In this document: in pieces, positions 10,475-21,130 of the stretch
Position numbering within the stretch: position 1 is the first letter of the stretch
Layout: each line of letters begins with the position of its first letter
DNA from: Breviolum minutum Mf 1.05b.01
Taxonomy: Eukaryota > Sar > Dinophyceae > Suessiales > Symbiodiniaceae
Length of the DNA: 64,000 bases
Direction: 5' to 3'
Assembly (NCBI GenBank): GCA_000507305.1
Contig: DF239097.1
Location: forward strand, 186,001-250,000
Translations under genes and position numbers: made by a program
Notes under the pieces: generated by a model
Told to the model about the DNA's origin: nothing
The model's database searches: none
What the model saw: only the letters and a program-made list of their open reading frames with translations

Positions 10475-11850
10475 TCAGCAAAAACGGCCAGGCCAAGGAG
10501 CCTTTGTGAAATCACGAGCCCGGTTGGTGATGGATTTCTCTTCATGCTCCACATCCATATCCAATGCCTGTCTGCCATAAAACCATAACAAAATATGACA
10601 AAAATGCCAGTGAGAAAGACACACAATATATTCATATCACCCTTCCATGTCACTCCAAATCTGTGTGGAGATGTCCGCGCAGACGGCCTTCGGCTCCACG
10701 TCATGAAAAGTAGCATCCTTCTCATCGATGGCCTTGAGGTCTGGATGGTCTTTCTCATCAACAGCCTGTGAAGTGGGGGGTATTTCTGGGATTGCTTCTT
10801 TCGTGATTGCACCCCAAGAAACAAATGAATTCAAACTCTTTGATCCTTTTGACTGCACGGTCGAGCTATTCCTGACTGGTGAGACATGGGACACTTCAGA
10901 TTTGCAAAGATGTGCAAAGAGTCCTTGCTCTTTTGTTTGCGGGGCATGGTGCAATCTCCTCCGCCCAAGTGGTCAAGGCCGGGGCTTGTGATCTTGAAGG
11001 ATGCCGATCACCCAATCCAAGTTGAGTTCAATCCTCTCTACCCTGCAGCTGGCGATGCTCCCAAATCCAGTGGGTCATCAAAGATAGCTCCTCCACGAGA
11101 CCGCTCTGGGTCAGTTCCAAAAAATCACATGTTCAAAACGGCAACGGTCCCATCTTTCAAATGACCTGGATCTCTCAGCTTGTCACATTTGACCGAAACT
11201 TGGATCTGATCGTAAATCTGCACCTCAACAAAGTTGATGGCATCGCGAAATGCCACGATTCTCCCTCTCTCCCAAGACTGGGATGAAACACTCCATACCT
11301 CCACGGTGTCTCCCAATTTTCTCTGAGTTTGGATCAATTCTGGCATCACATCAATCGTCGGACCATCTAAACAACTGCATCTTGCCCATGTGAGCCAACC
11401 GTGGGAGAGCATTTATGATAGATATTGAGGAACACTGGACGTAGGCCGCTTTGAGCCTAAACTTTCGGACTGTCAGAGAGATTGAGCTGTAATACATCAA
11501 CGGCAAAACCGCCAAGAATATCTTTGGAATAAAAACAGCATACTCCGCAGATTCACCAATGGTGAGAAAACCAACATGACCCCATCTCCCTTGACGAAAA
11601 TCCGGCACCTCACGAAGCTTTGGTCCATCTTTCCCTTGATCCTTCATCACCTGCCGTGGCTTGGCGTTGGCGTTGCATACGCATTTCCTTGCCTCGGTTT
11701 CCCGGGTTTCCGCCTGGCCTCCTTACGAAGCTTTGCACTCTTAGGGCTGCTGGCTGGTGCACTCACCACTCCTGAAGGGCATTGGCTGGTGCAACTTCCA
11801 ATCATGTCCCCCAGCCTTCGCAATTTCAGATTCAGATGGTACTTAAGCAT
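10475..11850 (-). CDS. protein with SH3/Tudor-like domain, multi-exon
   Basis: The probable ATG at 11,850 opens a basic region (SAKLRKEARRKPGKPRQGN). Next come an exon with GKDGPKLREVPDFRQGRWGH, an exon at about 11,165-11,370 and an acidic exon at about 10,633-10,950 (AVDEKDHPDLKAIDEKDATF). The last exon has VEHEEKSITNRARDF and a stop at 10,475. The 11.2-11.4 kb exon has the small beta-barrel pattern GDTVEVWSVSSQSWERGRIV, which resembles SH3/Tudor-like modules common in dinoflagellate proteins. The first junction (near 11,650) changes frame; it needs either a short GA-AG intron or reflects a base error. The partner bound by the barrel is unknown. Confidence 0.5.
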
Positions 11851-11908
11851 TGGGGATTTCCGAAATGCACCCTCTAGACTCTAGCATTTCTGAGATTTAC
11901 GTATAGAT

Positions 11909-12785
11909 TTATTGTGCTTCTGGAATTCCCACCGACTCCGTCAGTCCTTTGGATTGCGGACCTGAAATGTGAAACTCAATGGGACAGTGGTCTGTCTTCA
12001 CGGTGGATACAACAGCATCAACACTGATACATCCGCTGCGTGACTGTTTCTTAGTGCTTGGAAAGGTCAAAGTTCCAAGCTATGACAGCAATATAGGGCA
12101 CAAGAAAAAATGTCAATCTAGAAATGTGAACTCGTTGTACATAGTTCAAACTTCTAATGAAAAAATATATATCTTATATCAGCTATATATATACGCCTGC
12201 ATGCTTTGAAATCTTGTAAATAATTACATAGGTCACCTTGTACAGAAAAGCTAATTACAACAGACTCACATGCGTCCTATGAGACCACACCAAAGCGGCG
12301 ACAAGGTTGGTGCAGCCAAGCGACTTAGAGCTTTGCCTCCCGTCTGTTCTGCCAACATGTCGATCTAGGCAATTGCAAAAGCAAAACGTGATAAACGGCG
12401 TGACAAAAAAAGAAACGTTGCAAATTGCAAATCCTCTACAGCTAAAGTTTGCTAATCATGATAGTTGGAACATCATGAAACACCTGTTGATCCGGCACAC
12501 TGAGATCGAGGCAGCCGTCTTGAAGCTGGCATCTTGGCTGACCATGATGGGCAGCACCTTCTATGAAAGCGCTTGAATGCACCACTAATTTGGCGTTTTG
12601 CCTTGAGTCTTGAATGATCTTTCTCCATTCTTGTAAGAATAAAGGCTTGCTCTCAACTCTACACTCTATAAACGCTTCCTTTCTTGGTGGAATTTGACAT
12701 GTTGAAACAAAAGAAAAAAACTCAGGTGAGGTGGGCCTCATGCAAATACTTTTGGTAGCGAACGCTGATAATATCACCTGCCCAG
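11909..12785 (-). CDS. possible GT13-like glycosyltransferase fragment
   Basis: Three exons on one strand: about 12,726-12,785 (GDIISVRYQKYLHEAHLT), 12,557-12,484 and about 11,909-12,030 (TDHCPIEFHISGPQSKGLTE, stop at 11,909). The middle exon starts at an AAG|G acceptor and ends at a GT donor. It encodes LPIMVSQDASFKTAASISVC, which resembles the PI-x-VSQD segment near the start of GT13 enzymes (GnT-I and POMGnT1-like), which transfer N-acetylglucosamine in the Golgi. The other GT13 motifs (DxD, catalytic loop) were not found, so the family call is tentative and the exons may belong to different genes. Confidence 0.35.
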
Positions 12786-12829
12786 CAAAAAAAAAACATG
12801 GATGATTGCCTAGCAAATCAATTTTGCAC

Positions 12830-13410
12830 CTTCAAACCCATCTGACATATCCCACCTTTGCTGAAAGCCCCAGATGGATCGTTCACCAACACTCCCTGAA
12901 GGAAAATTTGACAGGCACAGCATGGCACAGCCATGTTAAATCTGGTTGGTGGTTTCAACCCATCCCAAAAATATTAGTCAAATCGGATCATTTCCCCAGG
13001 TAGGGGTGAAAATAAAAGATGTTTGAAACCACCACCTAGTAAATGATTATGAACTTTCCCGTCGATGTGTGCATCTGAGCCGCCCATGTCGGATCTTCCT
13101 TGATCAGCTCCCATAAGGCCCGTGGAGTCATTTGCTCAGTGAGTCTTGGGGACCATGCCTGCACGCTAGGCCGCCAGACCAATATGGGCACATCCACTAG
13201 TCTTAAGTCTTGACATCATCTGTCTCTCATTTATCTTTAGATAAAACATCACTGCTTCCACACCGAGGAATGCACAACCATGCTGTCGTCTTGGCGAAAC
13301 TGCGTTGTCGCATTCAAAACACATCAGAACTATAGTGACCTCACTGAAACATATTTTCGTTCGCGACTGTTGACAACCGTCGCAGGTGAAACGTTGTGAA
13401 ACCTGTGGCA
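12830..13410. other. intergenic, no gene seen
   Basis: Lies between the stop of the charged coiled-coil gene (13,411) and the exons at 12.5-12.8 kb. No coding frame stands out. Confidence 0.5.
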
Positions 13411-15515
13411 TCAATGGTTGTGAATCCGATCGATCTTTTTTGCGATGGCTCCTGTAAGCTTCACCAACTGCATATCGGCTTCGGTATTCTCTTCCTCATC
13501 ATCCTCGTCATCTTCCTCATCACTATCTCCATCTAAGGCCAGTAGAGCTCGGGAAGCCCAATCTGCAGCACTTCGGCCTTTCTTTCGGCGACCTGGTCCA
13601 TCCGGTCCATCCGGCCCATCCTCCATGTCTTCATCAGAGTCACAAGCATCTTCAAGAGTATCAAATGCATTGTCAATGCGTCCTTGTCGGTCACGGCCAT
13701 GCCTAGTTTCTTGAAGGCTTTCTTCTCGCCTTTCCATTTCAAGGCGTTCTGCTTCTCGACGCTCTTGCTCCAAGCGCTCTTCTTCTTGAAGACGTCTTTC
13801 TTCTTCCTGTCTTCTGCGTTCCTCCTCTTCTCTTCGTCGTTCCTCACGTAGTCTCCTCTCTTCTTCCAACCTGGCTTCCTCTCTTCGGCGCTCCTCCTCC
13901 AACCTTGCTTGCTCTCGGCGCCGCTCTTCTGCTAAACGCTCTTCTTCCTTTCGTCTCTCTTCCGCCAACCTGGCTTCCTCTCTCTTTCTTTCTTCTTCCA
14001 ACTTCTTCTCCGCTTCCTTGCGTCTTTCCTCCTCCAAGCGTGCAGCTTCACGGCGCTTTTTCTCCTCACGCTCCCGCCGAGCTTCCTCTGCTCGGCGAAA
14101 CTTTTCCTCCATCTCCTTTCGCTGTTGTTCCTCTCGTTCTGCTGCCAAGCGCCTTTCTTCTAAGCGCCGTCTTTCAGATTCCTGCTTTTCGCGCTTCAAC
14201 CTCTCCAAAGCTTGCCTGTCTCTCTCCTCCTCCTCACGACGGCGTTCTTCTTCTAAGCGCTGCCTTTCCAACTCTGCTGCTTGGCGCCTCAGCTCTTCTT
14301 TGCGCTTTCGTTCTGCGGCCTTCTGCCGTTCCATGCGCAGTTCAGCCGCGCGCTCTGCCATTGCCTGACGCTGCTCTTCATGCAAGGCTTCTGCCAAATC
14401 CAGTTGAGGTTGTTGCAACAAGCGGCGTTGCCGCTGTTGCTGCGCTTCGAAGCGAGCGAGGACATCTTGCAAATTTTCTCTCTCTTTGCGGAGCTGCTCA
14501 GCTACTTCTGATTTCCCCGCCTTGGCATCTTCAGTGGCCAGGGTGGGCTGTCGCATCACTGCTTTCTTGCGCCACTGTTGATGAGCCATGTCTTCCTGCT
14601 GTCCTCTGTTTTTCTTCCAATGCTCCCTTTTTGCAACTGCCCTGTCAAAGACTGTATCCCAATCCATGATCTGCTGATCCCACTGTGCTCGAGCTTCACG
14701 TGCTTGTTGCACGGCACTAATCTTTGGAGCCTCCGCTGCAGCTCTGGCCGCTGCTTTGGCGGCCGCTTCTGCCGCGGCCTTGGCTTTCTCGGCCGCCGCG
14801 GCCTTGGCTTTTTCGGCCGAGCGAAACTGTGCCAGGAGCTCATCCTCCAGCTCCCGAATGCGCCTGGTAAGTAGCTCAATTTGGAAGTGAATCAACTCTT
14901 CCGGATCTTCCAGGCACATGCGCTCCAGCTCTTCCTGGCTGTCCAAAAACATGTCCACCAGCTTCTCCACACGTACTTTCTTTTTCGGTTTTTGTGATTT
15001 TTTTCTGTCTGTGCGAGCTTATCTTTAAGAACCTGCCGGCCAAGCCGGACCCAGTGAGCCAAAATCTTTCTGCTACTAATGCTCACCAAAACATCTGGAA
15101 ATTGCACTGTCTTTGCCTGGCCCAACCGTCCCCTTTCTCTTCGCTCGGGAGCGATTCGAACGGCAGGCGAAGCATCCTGAACAGCCTGAACAGGCGAAGC
15201 ATCCTCAGCATTCGGCAGTCGTCTTGCACCACCCCGTGGCCTCACAGGTTGTGGAGTTGGAGTCGCTGCCGGGGCTGACCCCCGCGGTTGGACTTTTCGC
15301 TGGGCAATGCGTTGAGGCTGAGGGGCATCGTCACGATTAATGACACGAGGCTTCTTCCTCCCATCCATAAGAAAGTCAGTGGTATTTTCTCCTTCATCCT
15401 CTTCAACCCTGAGCTCCGTATCTTCTCGGATACGGACAGGTTGGTGGCGTTCCTGGGGCGTCTCCTTCGGCGGGGCATAGTCTTGCACTCGCGACTTAGT
15501 CGAACTGCCTCCCAT
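13411..15515 (-). CDS. probable N-myristoylated, highly charged coiled-coil protein
   Basis: The ATG at 15,515 gives MGGSSTKS, an N-myristoylation consensus (Gly2, Thr6, Lys7). About 140 residues rich in Arg/Pro/Ala follow, then Ala/Lys repeats. About 250 residues of almost pure Glu/Arg/Lys heptads come next (such as RRREEEERDRQALERLKREK), then an acidic Gly/Pro/Asp segment and a tail ending IAKKIDRIHNH at 13,411. A single long alpha-helix or coiled coil is expected, probably a membrane-linked cytoskeletal spacer. The two large open frames meet out of phase. Adding one A to the run at 14,998-15,004 would make them continuous; a small intron near 15,030-15,090 is the alternative. No enzymatic domain was seen. 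Confidence 0.7.
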
Positions 15516-16030
15516 TCTTCCAAGCCATGGCAGCGAGGCGCCGCTTGGCCGGGTTTGGTGATATGAGTCTGGCGAAGTTCCGATGAAATGTTTAGTTTGT
15601 CAATGGCAAAGTCGACACTTGATAAAGACCTCATTTGATATGTGAACTTTTAGATTCATTATGATTTGGCAGATGCACACAGATCGAATTGGAATTTCTA
15701 TGATATGATATATTGATTATAGATATCAAGAAATCTTAGATCAACACAAGATCTGATTACAGTAAATTACAATTGATCAGGTTGAGATTGAAATTCGGAC
15801 TGGATCCGGGCCATGATTTAAGACAGCAATTGATGCATGAATCATGATTTTTCGCTGTAGATGTTCCGAACAATCATCGACCCAAGATCGGTGGGTGCAC
15901 GGTGTGCGGAGCACTCAGTCGCTGAGGGACAAAATATGCCATGCCATCAGTGATTCGTTACTCAGCTTGCCGCATCACAAAGTCACCACTGTGCCAAGCA
16001 AACTGCAGGACTCTTCATGGATACGATATA
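15516..16030. other. intergenic, AT-rich, no gene seen
   Basis: Upstream of the charged coiled-coil gene. AT-rich between 15,640 and 15,840, with no convincing exon. Confidence 0.5.
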
Positions 16031-16035
16031 TCATG

Positions 16036-16155
16036 ATATGGATATTTCCGAAAAATAGTGGTACCCCAAAATGGATGGTTTATAATGGAAAACCCTATTA
16101 AAATGGATGATTTGGGGGTACCCTTATTTTTGGAAACACCATGAAACACCCATAT
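16036..16155 (+). mobile_element. MITE-like palindromic element, copy 1
   Basis: A short non-coding element with long terminal inverted repeats. The left end reads ATATGGATATTTCCGAAAAA and the right end is the inverse, ending GGAAACACC..CCATAT. GGTACCCC lies inside both arms. Its centre is the reverse complement of the centre of the copy at 42,628-42,735, with about two differences. The right end carries a small extra duplication (ATGAAACACC). It encodes no protein and would need a transposase in trans. Confidence 0.8.
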
Positions 16156-16159
16156 ATCT

Positions 16160-16285
16160 AAATCAGAAGCACCACGCGTTGATGCCTCCGCACTCCCTTG
16201 TGGTAAGCGCGCCAGCGGTGGCACTTTGGGCGCCATTGCAAGGAGCTCGGCTGAGAGGTCAAGGAGTTGCAGCAAGGAGTCAGAA
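16160..16285 (-). CDS. exon of an unidentified gene beside the MITE
   Basis: A minus-strand frame encodes LLQLLDLSAELLAMAPKVPP then ARLPQGSAEASTRGASD and runs into the inverted-repeat element. The composition is protein-like with good codon-position bias, but no start, stop or family was identified. The element may sit in the intron that follows. Confidence 0.3.
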
Positions 16286-17039
16286 CGTGGTTTTCACCTT
16301 TTGATATCTGCAACATATATGCAGATCTTCCAAAGAGTTCTGGAAATCAACCAAGTGTGAGGGAGAAAAAACAAATTGGAAACCTGCAGGAGTGGTTCGG
16401 CAGCACAGAAAACACCATCTTTCTCAAAAGGCTCTTGGGCAGCAAATGGGCTGAGGAAACTCCCAAAATGCCAAGACCTGCAAAAAGGATGGGTTGTTGA
16501 TGAGCGAAATGGGATTCAAATGTGACTTCATCTTGGGGTCAGGATTGCATTGCAAAGGTTGGCTCGTTGTCAATGAGATCCTGTCGACTGGGTGTCACCG
16601 CCGCTTGGTCTCAAGCAAGGCACGACCGGAGCGGCTCTGTGCCCACCTTGGGACGGACCGGGACCGTCGTCAAGATTTTTTTTTTTGCTGGTAAAAAAAT
16701 GGATCAACCCAGGTGACATCATCGACTCATCTCAAATCTATGTGGATGAAAATGAATGAAGAAATGAATGAAGCACCTGTAGAGCCTTTTGATGTGGCCA
16801 GCTTTTAACCTTGGTACGGTCATCAAGGCGGCTTGGCGGCTTGGTTCCTATGAAGTCTCATGCTCCAAGGCTTGAACTGCCAATCTTGCGCTTTTCCGAT
16901 GGCTTCTACCGTGGCATGCCTGACTCAAACCAAAAAATGGTTCGACGAAGTTTCAAGAAATGCAGCTGTAGGCAGGGCAATATGCTAGGCATCTGGCGGA
17001 CTGCCACTAACAACAATAGCCAGTCCTGACTTGAAGATG

Positions 17040-17180
17040 CTAAGCCAAGAGGGATTCTGAAGGTTCTCCCATGTTGGGTTCAGAGACATGTTGAGTTCGA
17101 CGCTGGCTGCTGCCATTATCACAGCTTCCGCGCGCCATTGCAACACCTGAAGTGGTTTCCCCACTGCAAAAGCATAGTTC
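17040..17180 (-). CDS. possible exon, reading frame uncertain
   Basis: After a TTCAG|G acceptor near 17,151 two frames stay open. One encodes VLQWRAEAVIMAAASVELNM. The other encodes VAMARGSCDNGSSQRRTQHV and stops at 17,040. The strand agrees with all neighbours, but I cannot choose the frame. Confidence 0.25.
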   Translation of the reverse strand, partial: ELCFCSGETTSGVAMARGSCDNGSSQRRTQHVSEPNMGEPSESLLA

Positions 17181-17341
17181 TTGGAAATGCGGAACTTGTA
17201 TGCACATGTAGGATGTAGGAAACAATGAAAACCACCGGTGCCTGATTCACCACCAGAACAGGCGCAGCAGAAAGGGCTGTGCTCTCCAATACCTTCCTAA
17301 TGCAATTGGATGCAAAGCTGCAACAGCAAAAAAACAACAAT

Positions 17342-18125
17342 AACGAGAGGGTGGTCTTCTGGTCGCTTGCATGTCTTGCAAGAATGAAGTGAGGTCAGCT
17401 AGTCTGGACCTTTTCAAGTGTACTGCTGGCTCGTCTCCAAGGGCTAGTCTCTGAAAGGAACAACAACAAAAATTATCTTTGTTTTAAAAAAAATGTACTA
17501 TATGTATATAGTTTTTAAAAAATCAATCATGTCATTCTCAAGAAATCATGTATACATATAGTGTAAAAAAAAACATCACTTAAAAAACACCCGAAAAACT
17601 CAGGACATCCCAAACGACATCCCAAGGACTTGAAGGAGCCGGCTCCGTGGCCTGGACTTCAGCTGCGGCTCTCCCCGATGAAGGAAGGTCTGAAGCTGCG
17701 GAAACAGGCCAAATGATGAAGCTGCATAGCAGGCATAGAAGTCATGTTCTGCAAGCCATCTTTTCCGAGCCTCTCATATAGTGATATAGTTATATATTTA
17801 TAATATATTAACAGTATGGTGATATAACATGATGAACTCTTCATGCTCTGAGGTTCTCTTGTATAAAGTCCTTTTTTATCCTTTTTTGGCAAAATAGATC
17901 CTATAGCCATCTATAGCCTATAGATTAGATATTCCTGGATGATTGTGTTAGATCCAGGAAACGAAAAAGCTGAATCAACTTGAATTCTGAGACACAGGCA
18001 TGTGGCTTGGGCAGCACACCCCAATCTTCTAGAAGACCCTGGAGGGGTCCAACATCACACACCCAACTGCAGGCCCCAAGCGAAAATGTTCAGCTTCGCG
18101 AGTTGAGATATCCAGCATGGCATTT
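17342..18125. other. AT-rich intergenic stretch
   Basis: Contains A/T-rich low-complexity sequence around 17,470-17,580 and 17,770-17,830. No supported exon. Confidence 0.5.
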
Positions 18126-21027
18126 TCAACGGTCACCAACGGTCACATGAGCAGAAGGGTTTGCAAGTTGCTGCACATACCACCGCTCCACTTCAACATG
18201 GAACTCGAAAGAGTGCGTCATAGTCACAGCTATTGAACTATAGGACAATGTAGGATTTATGATATATGACATGGCCCCTGAGCCATTCTGGAATTCCATG
18301 TTCAAGATCAAGCGCGGCAACAATGGAAAGCTGTTCAAATCTTCGAGCTGGGGATCATTTCATCAACCGCAGGCATCGAAGCAGCCGTGTGTCACTGCCA
18401 CTGGCGGCTGAGAAACCGCAATCAACCCTATGGCCGACAAATTGTCAAAAACCGAAATTGTCAAAAAGCAGAAACACAAATTTCCTCACTCTGCCATTGG
18501 CAAAGTTTAGTTCACGACTCTGTTGGCCGTGCTGTTTGCATCAATCCTCCTTGTTTGAAGGGCTGGAAAGTGGACAAATCGAGAGAGTAATCTCACCTTG
18601 GTTGGAGTAAGCCGAGTAAGCGACCTTTTCAGCAGAAGTTTGCTTTTTCTTCTCATTTTGGCTCACATAATTCGAATTTGACTTCAGAGTATGTACCTTG
18701 GTCACCCTTCACAGTTCCATGCTCTCTTAGACCCCGGCCAAAGACCTCAAGCCTGGGGAAGTGTAACACAGATTCTCCAGATGCACGTTGGGATAAGCTC
18801 CCATCAACTGAGCAAACATAACCTGAGGCACAAAGACCATCAAAGACCAAGAGAATCGCAAAATGGCAGCCATGAAGACCGTTTCCAAGACTTTTTTTAG
18901 CTGCATTTGGCAGATTTTGGCAGTAGAATCAAAGCAATTTGCTGAGGCTAGTGCTGCGGTCCTGCCAAGTGTGTCAATATTGCTGCTCTTGCATTTTCAA
19001 TTCAAGAGCAAATTCAAATCTGAAGTAACATAAGACTTCCAAACTAATATATAGATGGATTCCGTGCACCGTCAGGATTCTCACTTAGCTCCTCCAAACC
19101 TTGAAACGGTGAAACCCACAAAGAAACCTCAGCTGTCGTGCATGCGCAATGCTGAGGTTTCTTTCATATGAACCGGCCATGACCCCCACAAACGGCCACC
19201 TGTGCATCCAAGCCGCATGGTTCTTTGGCGCTGCAGTATGGCCACCAGGAAAAAAAGCTAGTCGCAAATGCACGTCAGTTAACTCGTGGGACTGGACCCT
19301 GGTACGGCAAGCCAAGAGTGAGCAGTGCGACAAATCTTGTTGCCTGAAACTTGTGTGCACAGAAGGCAAATACATGATGCAAATATCATGTTGCTATCAT
19401 CTGAATTGCTACCAAGCTGCCTGGCTTCTTCCACAAAGGGTACACCTATCGCATATGGCATGCGGCCTGACACTACGGATAGCACATGGGCACATGATCA
19501 TTCCATCAGCCCAAACAGCGGAAGCCAACTTTCTCCCACAGAACTCCGGCCTAACGCATCCCGTAAATCCCACAAAATCTGGCTCCCTGCACAGGCTGGT
19601 GAAGGAATGATGCTGCAATGCAACACCTGGCACCCGGAAGTTAGCAAAGAGCCCAGCATCATCCAGCATCCACAAAAGCTAACAATGGCAGCAACACTTC
19701 ATTTTCTCTTTCTCCGCTCGGCTGGATCCCGACTGAAATCTCGAATTCAGGTGGCACCAAGGTGCCACTGGTGGCAATCTTTCGTGCAAGAGATTTGGAT
19801 ATTTGCCCAGGTAAACAAGACAAACAGATCTAAATGCTGCTGCCATGTTTGACCCACACTTTCGGTTTCGTGCTGGCCAATATGTACTGCACCGGTTCTG
19901 GCTTTTGGAACTTGCAGTTTTGCAATCCAACCGCCACACAGTTGCAATGCTGGGGTGACCTGGAACATGAGAATATACCATCGTGAAACTGACTTCTGAC
20001 TTGGATTGATGTTCGAACCCTCATATGCGGTATATTAATGTATATTATAGCTACGTATTATATGCGTGTATGACATACCAAAAAAAAAAACATATAGTAG
20101 ACGTGATAGGATATGTTAAGATGTCAAGTTGGACAAAGCCCAGCGTGGGATTTTGCTGGCGCTTCAGGCTTCTAGTCTCAGACCGAAGCACGGCGCCTTT
20201 GCAAAATGCGGGACTGGATGGGCTTTAGCATTCCATCCAACGTTCTGGTATTTTTAGGGGTGTCTCTGGCAGCCTCTTCCAGAGGTGCAAGAACTGGACG
20301 ATTCGATTCTTTTAAGGAATCAATCTCTAGTAAGCTTTTCTCACTGCATCCAAAGAGATGGCTTTCATAGGACATGCAGCTCAGCCGACTTTCTTTCCTT
20401 CGCCTTAGGTTGCAACCATGGGACCATGGTTGCAAACATCGCTTGGATGTGAAAGTTTCTTCCACCCTGGATCCTTCAAACAAAACTGAGGCTGATCCAA
20501 AACTCCTGATCCAAACAGCATTATATATGTCTTTTCACCCTGGTTTGCTAAATAGTGGGTTTCTCATTTTGTTTGCCAAGGTGCAGCTTAGGTGACTCTG
20601 GGCTATGCTTCCTTGGCGCCAAAAGAAAAAGTTGCTCTGAAAATTCATCAGTGGACGGTCTAGCTCTCTGGAAGCTTGTGCAAAATCAAACAAGCTTTTG
20701 CCCCTCCTCCCTTTGGCGTTTGACTCGCTCGTCTCCAGGTATTTAAGAATTAATATCTATGTGTACTGCATTAGTGTAGCTATCTTGTTGAGGAGGAATG
20801 CCTCTTTGCTTGGACACATTTGTGCCAGGCATCAACAGCTCAGAGGACAAAAGTCCCAAGAGGCAGTCAACTTCTTGCACAGAGGCATCGCTATTCCTCA
20901 ACGCTGCTCTGGCACAATTAATGGCATGATCTTGGCCACACCATTGGTGCCTTGGCAGAACAGCACAGGGCACAAGGCACTTTGGTAGCGTGCCAATTGG
21001 TGGATACTCCCGCTTCCTTTCCATCAT
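18126..21027 (-). CDS. unidentified multi-exon gene
   Basis: An ATG at 21,027 starts a frame (MMERKREYPPIGTLPKCLVP, then HAINCARAALRNSDASVQEV). Further segments on the same strand are at about 20,178-20,400 (KSLLEIDSLKESNRPVLAPL and ARDTPKNTRTLDGMLKPIQS), 19,900-19,960 (ARTGAVHIGQHETESVGQTW), 18,823-18,749 (VMFAQLMGAYPNVHLENLCY, with CTCAG|G acceptor and GC donor) and a last exon ending 18,126 (VERWYVQQLANPSAHVTVGD). Exons between 19.1 and 19.7 kb are ambiguous. The start lies 103 bases after the stop of the histidine phosphatase gene. No domain was recognised, and it may be more than one gene. Confidence 0.42.
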
Positions 21028-21130
21028 GTTTTTTTCTCCAAGCTGTGCATATGCATATCAGCAAGTATATCCCGACAAGTCAATGAAATTTGAAGTGTGT
21101 GCCTAAGTCAAGCTCTCCACTTCCACAGCT

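Noticed and set aside
13445-14669. Long plus-strand open frames rich in Ser/Leu/Cys
   Set aside because: They are the antisense of the Glu/Arg/Lys-rich coiled-coil exon; codons GAG/GAA and CGC read backwards give Leu, Phe and Ala runs.
18653-18665. CATTTTGGCTCA, a 12-base match to the spliced leader on the plus strand
   Set aside because: Wrong orientation for every gene here and not near a start codon; probably chance.
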